Part shown: positions 60,376-64,000 of the stretch, piece after piece
Layout of the letters: every line of letters begins with the position of its first letter
Numbering within the stretch: the first letter of the stretch is position 1
Assembly: GCF_032121415.1 (NCBI RefSeq)
Contig: NZ_CP135078.1
Location: 124,001 to 188,000, forward strand
From: Streptomyces parvus
Lineage (GTDB): Bacteria; Actinomycetota; Actinomycetes; Streptomycetales; Streptomycetaceae
DNA: 64,000 nt
Direction of reading: 5' to 3'
Program-made: the position numbers and the translations under genes
Notes under the pieces: generated by a model
Seen by the model: the letters and a program-made list of their open reading frames with translations, nothing else
Database searches by the model: none
Told to the model about the DNA's origin: nothing

Positions 60376-61857
60376 ATGACCGACCAGTGCACGGTCTCGG
60401 CCCCGGTGCGGGTGCGGACACGACGCCTCGATGTGAAGGAGACGGGCTCCCTGCCCGCCTACCGCGCGCTGGCCGAGCACTTCGGCCCCGACGAGGTCTA
60501 CCTCCTGGAGTCCGCGGCAGGCCCGGCCCGCGACCGCAGGCACCAGTTCGTCGGCTTCGGCGCGCTGCTCTCGCTCTCGGTCACCGACCGGGCGGTGCGC
60601 GTCGAGGGCGTACCCGCCCTTCGGGGCCTGCTCCTGGAGCGGGCCGGCGCACTCCTGGAGGACGGCCCCCAGGGGCTGCGGCTGCGTACCGCGGGCGGGT
60701 TGTGGTCGCTGCTGCGGGCCATGCGGGACATGTTCGACGCCGAGGGGTCCGCGTCCGGCTTCCGCTTCGGGTTCCTCGGCTTCTTCGGGTACGACACGGC
60801 CCGCTACATCGAGGACCTGCCCCACCTCATCGAGACCCGGCCGGACCTGCCCGACGTACGCATGGTCCTGCACCGGGGCAGCGTGGTCACCGATCTCGCC
60901 AACGGCCGGAGCGAACTGCTGCTCCACGAGTCCCCGTACTGGCCCGGCCTCGCGGCGGAGACCGTCACCGGCCTCCTCGCCGACGCGGAGCGGTCCTGGC
61001 CCGATTCGTCCGTCGACGGCTTCCCCGCCTCGGCGGTCACCGACGACAGCGCCCCCGAGGTGTTCGCGAACGACGTCGAGCGGTGTCTGAAGCACATCGC
61101 CGTCGGCGACATCTACCAGGTGCAGATCGGCCACGAGCTCTCCATCCGCTCGTCGGCCGACCCCGCGGACGTCTACCAGCGCCTGCGTCGGCGGAACGCC
61201 TCCCCGTACATGTATCTGGCGGGCATCGACGGGCACCGCCTGATCGGCGCCAGCCCCGAGCTGTTCGTACGCATCGAGGACGGCGAGGTCACGATGCGGC
61301 CGATCGCGGGCACGGTGCCGCGGTCCGGCCCGGACGGCGGCACCGCCGCGGGAGTCCGGCTGCGGTCGGATCCCAAGGAGATCGCCGAACACACCATGCT
61401 GGTGGACCTCTGCCGCAACGACATCGGACGGATCGCCCGGCCGAACACGCTCGACGTACCCGACCAGTTGGACGTGGAGGGCTACTCCCACGTGATGCAC
61501 CTGGTCTCCACGGTGGTCGGCCGGGCGCGGGTGGACACCGACGCCTTCGACAGCATCGCCGCCCTGTTCCCCGCCGGCACCATGACGGGCGCGCCCAAGA
61601 TCCGCGCCATGGAGATCATCGAGTCTGTCGAGCGCAGCCGTCGCGGCCTGTACGCCGGGGCGCTCGGCCTCCTCGACGTGGGCGGTTACACCAACCTCGC
61701 GCTGTGCATCCGCACCCTGTTCCACCACGAGGGCGTCTACCGCACCCGGGCCTCGGCCGGGATCGTCGCCGATTCCGAACCGGGGGCGGAGTGGACCGAG
61801 ACGCTGGCCAAGATGAGCGCCACGCACTGGGCGGTCACCGGAGAGGAGTTGCTGTGA
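60376..61857 (+). CDS. sgcD: 2-Amino-2-deoxyisochorismate synthase (SgcD-like)
   Basis: Encodes 493 residues from ATG with GGAGG upstream. It has the chorismate-binding domain of anthranilate synthase component I: FGFLGFFGYDTARYIEDLP, HIAVGDIYQVQIGHELSI, LIGASPELFVRIEDGEVTMRPIAGTVPR, EIAEHTMLVDLCRNDIGRI, HVMHLVSTVVGRA, and FPAGTMTGAPKIRAMEIIE. SgcD aminates chorismate but keeps the enolpyruvoyl side chain, giving ADIC. A housekeeping TrpE would eliminate pyruvate; the operon with the SgcG-like gene points to the SgcD type. It overlaps the glutaminase gene by four bases. Confidence 0.95.
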   Translation: MTDQCTVSAPVRVRTRRLDVKETGSLPAYRALAEHFGPDEVYLLESAAGPARDRRHQFVGFGALLSLSVTDRAVRVEGVPALRGLLLERAGALLEDGPQGLRLRTAGGLWSLLRAMRDMFDAEGSASGFRFGFLGFFGYDTARYIEDLPHLIETRPDLPDVRMVLHRGSVVTDLANGRSELLLHESPYWPGLAAETVTGLLADAERSWPDSSVDGFPASAVTDDSAPEVFANDVERCLKHIAVGDIYQVQIGHELSIRSSADPADVYQRLRRRNASPYMYLAGIDGHRLIGASPELFVRIEDGEVTMRPIAGTVPRSGPDGGTAAGVRLRSDPKEIAEHTMLVDLCRNDIGRIARPNTLDVPDQLDVEGYSHVMHLVSTVVGRARVDTDAFDSIAALFPAGTMTGAPKIRAMEIIESVERSRRGLYAGALGLLDVGGYTNLALCIRTLFHHEGVYRTRASAGIVADSEPGAEWTETLAKMSATHWAVTGEELL

Positions 61858-62516
61858 GCTTGCGGTCTCCCGACGGATCCGGCGGAGGCGCCGACGCCCC
61901 GCGGGTCCTGGTGGTCGACGCCTTCGACAGCTTCGTCGACATCCTGCGCCAGTACCTGATGTCCGCCGGCGCGGAGCCCGTCATGGTGCGGTCGCACCGC
62001 ATGACCCCGGACGAGATGGGGCTGATGCGACCGGACGCGGTCCTGCTGGGACCGGGCCCCGGCCACCCCGACACCTCCGGGCACGTCGAGATCGTCCAGG
62101 CCTTCGCCGGCCGGGTCCCGCTGCTCGGGGTCTGCCTGGGGCATCAGGCCGTCGCCCGCGCCTACGGCGCCGCCACCGTCCCCGCCCGGCATCTCATGCA
62201 CGGAAAGACGAGCCGGATCACGCACGACGGGCGCGGAGTGTTCACCGGGCTGCCCGCGGGTTTCTCCGCGACCCGCTACCACTCGCTGATCGTGCCGGAG
62301 GGCACGGTCCCGCCGTCCCTCGAGGTCACCGCGCGCTCCACGGACGACGGCTACGTGATGGGCCTGCGCCACCGTTCGCTGCCGGTGGAGTCCGTCCAGT
62401 TCCATCCGGAGAGCTTCCGCACCGAACACGGAATGCCGATGATCCGCAACTTCCTGGCTTCCGTGCGGTCCTTCACCGCACGGGACTGCGCGGCCGCGCC
62501 GGCCGAAGCAGCCTGA
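61854..62516 (+). CDS. sgcD1: Glutamine amidotransferase subunit (SgcD1-like)
   Basis: Encodes 220 residues from a GTG overlapping the synthase stop codon. Class I glutamine amidotransferase: [25 protein letters not shown], the nucleophile Cys in [16 protein letters not shown], and the His/Glu of VQFHPESF. It releases ammonia from glutamine for the synthase partner. The pair is equivalent to TrpE/TrpG split subunits and to SgcD/SgcD1. It ends 73 bp before the epoxide hydrolase gene. Confidence 0.94.
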   Translation: MSLRSPDGSGGGADAPRVLVVDAFDSFVDILRQYLMSAGAEPVMVRSHRMTPDEMGLMRPDAVLLGPGPGHPDTSGHVEIVQAFAGRVPLLGVCLGHQAVARAYGAATVPARHLMHGKTSRITHDGRGVFTGLPAGFSATRYHSLIVPEGTVPPSLEVTARSTDDGYVMGLRHRSLPVESVQFHPESFRTEHGMPMIRNFLASVRSFTARDCAAAPAEAA

Positions 62517-62589
62517 GCACGGTCCCCGATCACCTCGGGACGGCCGCTTCGCGCCGCCCCGCTCCCACAATCACGAGGGTGGATTCACT

Positions 62590-63747
62590 GTGCGTCCCTT
62601 CCGTATCGAGATCGCCCAGTCCGACATCGACGACCTGCACCGCCGGATCGACGCGACCCGGTGGCCGTCGGAGATACCCGGATCCGGATGGGACCGCGGA
62701 GTACCGCTGTCCTACCTCAAGGAGCTCACCGGGCACTGGCGCCACGGCTACGACTGGCGGGCCGCAGAGGCCGAACTGAACGCGTTCCCCCAGTTCATCA
62801 CCACGATCGACGGTGCCGACGTGCACTTCCTGCACGTGCGCTCGCCCGAGCCGGACGCCGTCCCGCTGATCCTCACCCACGGCTGGCCCGGCTCGGTCGC
62901 CGAATTCCTCGACGTCATCGGACCGCTGAGCGACCCGCGCGCGCACGGCGGCGACCCGGCGGACGCGTTCCACGTGGTCGTCCCCTCCATGCCGGGCTAC
63001 GGGTTCTCCGGCCCGACGACCGAGCCGGGCTGGGACGTGCGGCGCATCGCACGCGCCTGGGCGGAGCTGATGAACCGCCTCGGCTACGAGCGCTACGTCG
63101 CCCAGGGCGGTGACTGGGGCAAGGTCGTCTCGCTGGAGCTTGGGCTGGCCGACCCCGAGCACGTGGCCGGCGTCCACCTGAACATGCTGGTCACCTTCCC
63201 ACCGCAGGACGACACGGAGGCCATCGGGCGCCTGGACGAGAGCGACCTGGGCAAGCTGGCGCACAGCGGAGAGTTCGCCGACACCGGCATCGGCTGGCAG
63301 CGTATCCAGGCCACCCGCCCGCAGACGCTGGCCTACGGCCTCACCGACTCCCCGGTCGGCCAGCTCGCCTGGATTCTCGACAAGTTCCAGGAGTGGAGCG
63401 GCGGCAAGAACGTGGAGGAGGCCATCCCGCGCGACCGGCTGCTCACCCACGTGATGATCTACTGGCTGACCGCGACCGCCGGGTCCAGCGCCCAGCTGTA
63501 CTACGAGTCGGCTCGCGGCATGGCGGACTTCGCCCGCACCTGGGGCGGACCCTGGCCCCTGACCGCCCCCGTCGGCGTCGCGGTGTTCCCGGATGACGCC
63601 ACCCGGCCGATCCGGTCGTTCGCCGAGCGCATCCTGCCGACCCTGACGCGGTGGACCGAGTTCGACCGCGGCGGGCACTTCGCCGCCATGGAGCAGCCGC
63701 AGCTCCTCGTCGAGGACGTCCGGGCGTTCACCCGTCCGCTGCGCTGA
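62590..63747 (+). CDS. sgcF: Enediyne epoxide hydrolase (SgcF-like)
   Basis: Encodes 385 residues from GTG. Epoxide hydrolase N-terminal domain ([21 protein letters not shown]) then the alpha/beta hydrolase core: oxyanion [11 protein letters not shown] (HGWP), nucleophile Asp175 in [14 protein letters not shown], and His in [19 protein letters not shown] Glu acid is expected in the [20 protein letters not shown] region. The nucleophile number equals the one I recall for SgcF. In C-1027, SgcF opens the core epoxide to a vicinal diol, creating the hydroxyl that later receives the benzoxazolinate; the same step is expected. It is placed right after the benzoxazolinate genes. Confidence 0.95.
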   Translation: MRPFRIEIAQSDIDDLHRRIDATRWPSEIPGSGWDRGVPLSYLKELTGHWRHGYDWRAAEAELNAFPQFITTIDGADVHFLHVRSPEPDAVPLILTHGWPGSVAEFLDVIGPLSDPRAHGGDPADAFHVVVPSMPGYGFSGPTTEPGWDVRRIARAWAELMNRLGYERYVAQGGDWGKVVSLELGLADPEHVAGVHLNMLVTFPPQDDTEAIGRLDESDLGKLAHSGEFADTGIGWQRIQATRPQTLAYGLTDSPVGQLAWILDKFQEWSGGKNVEEAIPRDRLLTHVMIYWLTATAGSSAQLYYESARGMADFARTWGGPWPLTAPVGVAVFPDDATRPIRSFAERILPTLTRWTEFDRGGHFAAMEQPQLLVEDVRAFTRPLR

Positions 63748-63862
63748 GGCACTAGGGAGCACTAGGGCACACACGAAGTGGAGCGCCCGTCGGCCGGAAC
63801 TCTAGATTGACGTCCCCGGACCGACGGGCCCGATGCGTCGGCTTTCGCCGTCAGGAGACTTC

Positions 63863-64000
63863 ATGCTGGAGAAATGCAGGCGGGACGAGACCTGCCGTGT
63901 ATGCGGTGCGGACGACTGGACCGAGGTCATCTCGTTCGGTTCGCTACCGCTCGCCAACGGTTTCGTCGACCCGGCCGACGCCGACGAGGCGCAGGACGTC
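63863..64000 (+). CDS. NDP-hexose C-methyltransferase, N-terminal fragment (SgcA3-like)
   Basis: Only the first 46 residues lie in the window, from ATG with AGGAG upstream. They show the zinc-binding start of TylC3/SgcA3-type C-methyltransferases: CRRDETCRVCG with Cys at about 5, 11 and 14, and ISFGSLPLANGFVDP. These enzymes methylate a carbon of a 4-keto sugar using SAM; in C-1027 one is needed for the gem-dimethyl of the amino sugar. The gene runs off the right edge, so the sugar pathway goes on past 64 kb. Confidence 0.85.
   Translation, partial: MLEKCRRDETCRVCGADDWTEVISFGSLPLANGFVDPADADEAQDV

Noticed and set aside
58621..61827. 1068-codon minus-strand frame over the ligase and synthase genes
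   Set aside because: Fully antisense to two well-recognised enzymes; Gly/Arg/Val-rich shadow without any motif.
1..64000. CRISPR arrays, tRNA or rRNA genes
   Set aside because: No regularly spaced direct repeats and no cloverleaf or rRNA-like sequence were seen.

Overview
The window is high-GC actinobacterial DNA, most likely Streptomyces or a close relative: GC-rich third codon positions, many GTG starts, GGAG-type ribosome sites, and a TTA codon in a regulator gene. Almost all of it (about 6.2 kb to the right edge) is one biosynthetic gene cluster for a 9-membered enediyne closely related to C-1027 (lidamycin). Family assignments come from reading the translations and from remembered C-1027 genes; no database search was run.

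Layout. Positions 1-4.4 kb hold the remains of a mobile element: a DUF6009-like gene, a P4-type primase/helicase that looks truncated, a 1.3 kb stretch with no convincing gene, and an IS701-like transposase that has lost a catalytic Asp. Positions 4.4-6.1 kb hold two small membrane protein genes divergent from an HxlR-type regulator. The warhead operon (6.2-19.2 kb) carries two DUF1702/UnbL paralogues, UnbV, UnbU, the iterative enediyne PKS (KS-AT-ACP-KR-DH-PPTase), a flavin reductase and a P450, mostly linked by 4-bp start/stop overlaps. An AraC-type and a StrR/ParB-type regulator follow on the minus strand (19.1-21.0 kb). Next come an SgcE8-like protein, a GMC-type oxidoreductase, the TEBC thioesterase and a TIGR03084-like protein (21.3-25.1 kb).

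Positions 25.1-37.9 kb are an accessory section: proline dehydrogenase, an XRE-TPR regulator, a tandem carrier protein, a 54-residue exported peptide, an SDR, an AhpD-like protein, an acyl-CoA-dehydrogenase-fold monooxygenase, a P450, an O-methyltransferase and an MMPL exporter. Positions 38.1-49.0 kb make and load the beta-tyrosine unit: adenylation enzyme, tyrosine aminomutase (very close to SgcC4), PCP, condensation enzyme and HpaB-type hydroxylase. Two MFS exporters, a PaaK-type ligase, and deoxysugar genes (4,6-dehydratase, glycosyltransferase, 3,5-epimerase, truncated C-methyltransferase) are interleaved between 44 and 64 kb. The benzoxazolinate-type acyl group is represented by an acyltransferase, ADIC dehydrogenase, CoA/AMP ligase, ADIC synthase and its glutaminase (56.9-62.5 kb), followed by the SgcF-type epoxide hydrolase.

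Together the genes predict an enediyne core opened by epoxide hydrolysis and decorated with a hydroxylated beta-tyrosine, a methylated deoxysugar and a benzoxazolinate-like acyl group. No apoprotein gene and no flavin-dependent halogenase were seen, and the sugar pathway is incomplete because the cluster runs off the right edge. The least-explained part is 25-29 kb: repeated GGCAA-N4-TTGCC operator-like sites around an XRE-TPR regulator, a carrier didomain whose first phosphopantetheine serine is Thr, and an exported peptide with a duplicated DVEWP motif.
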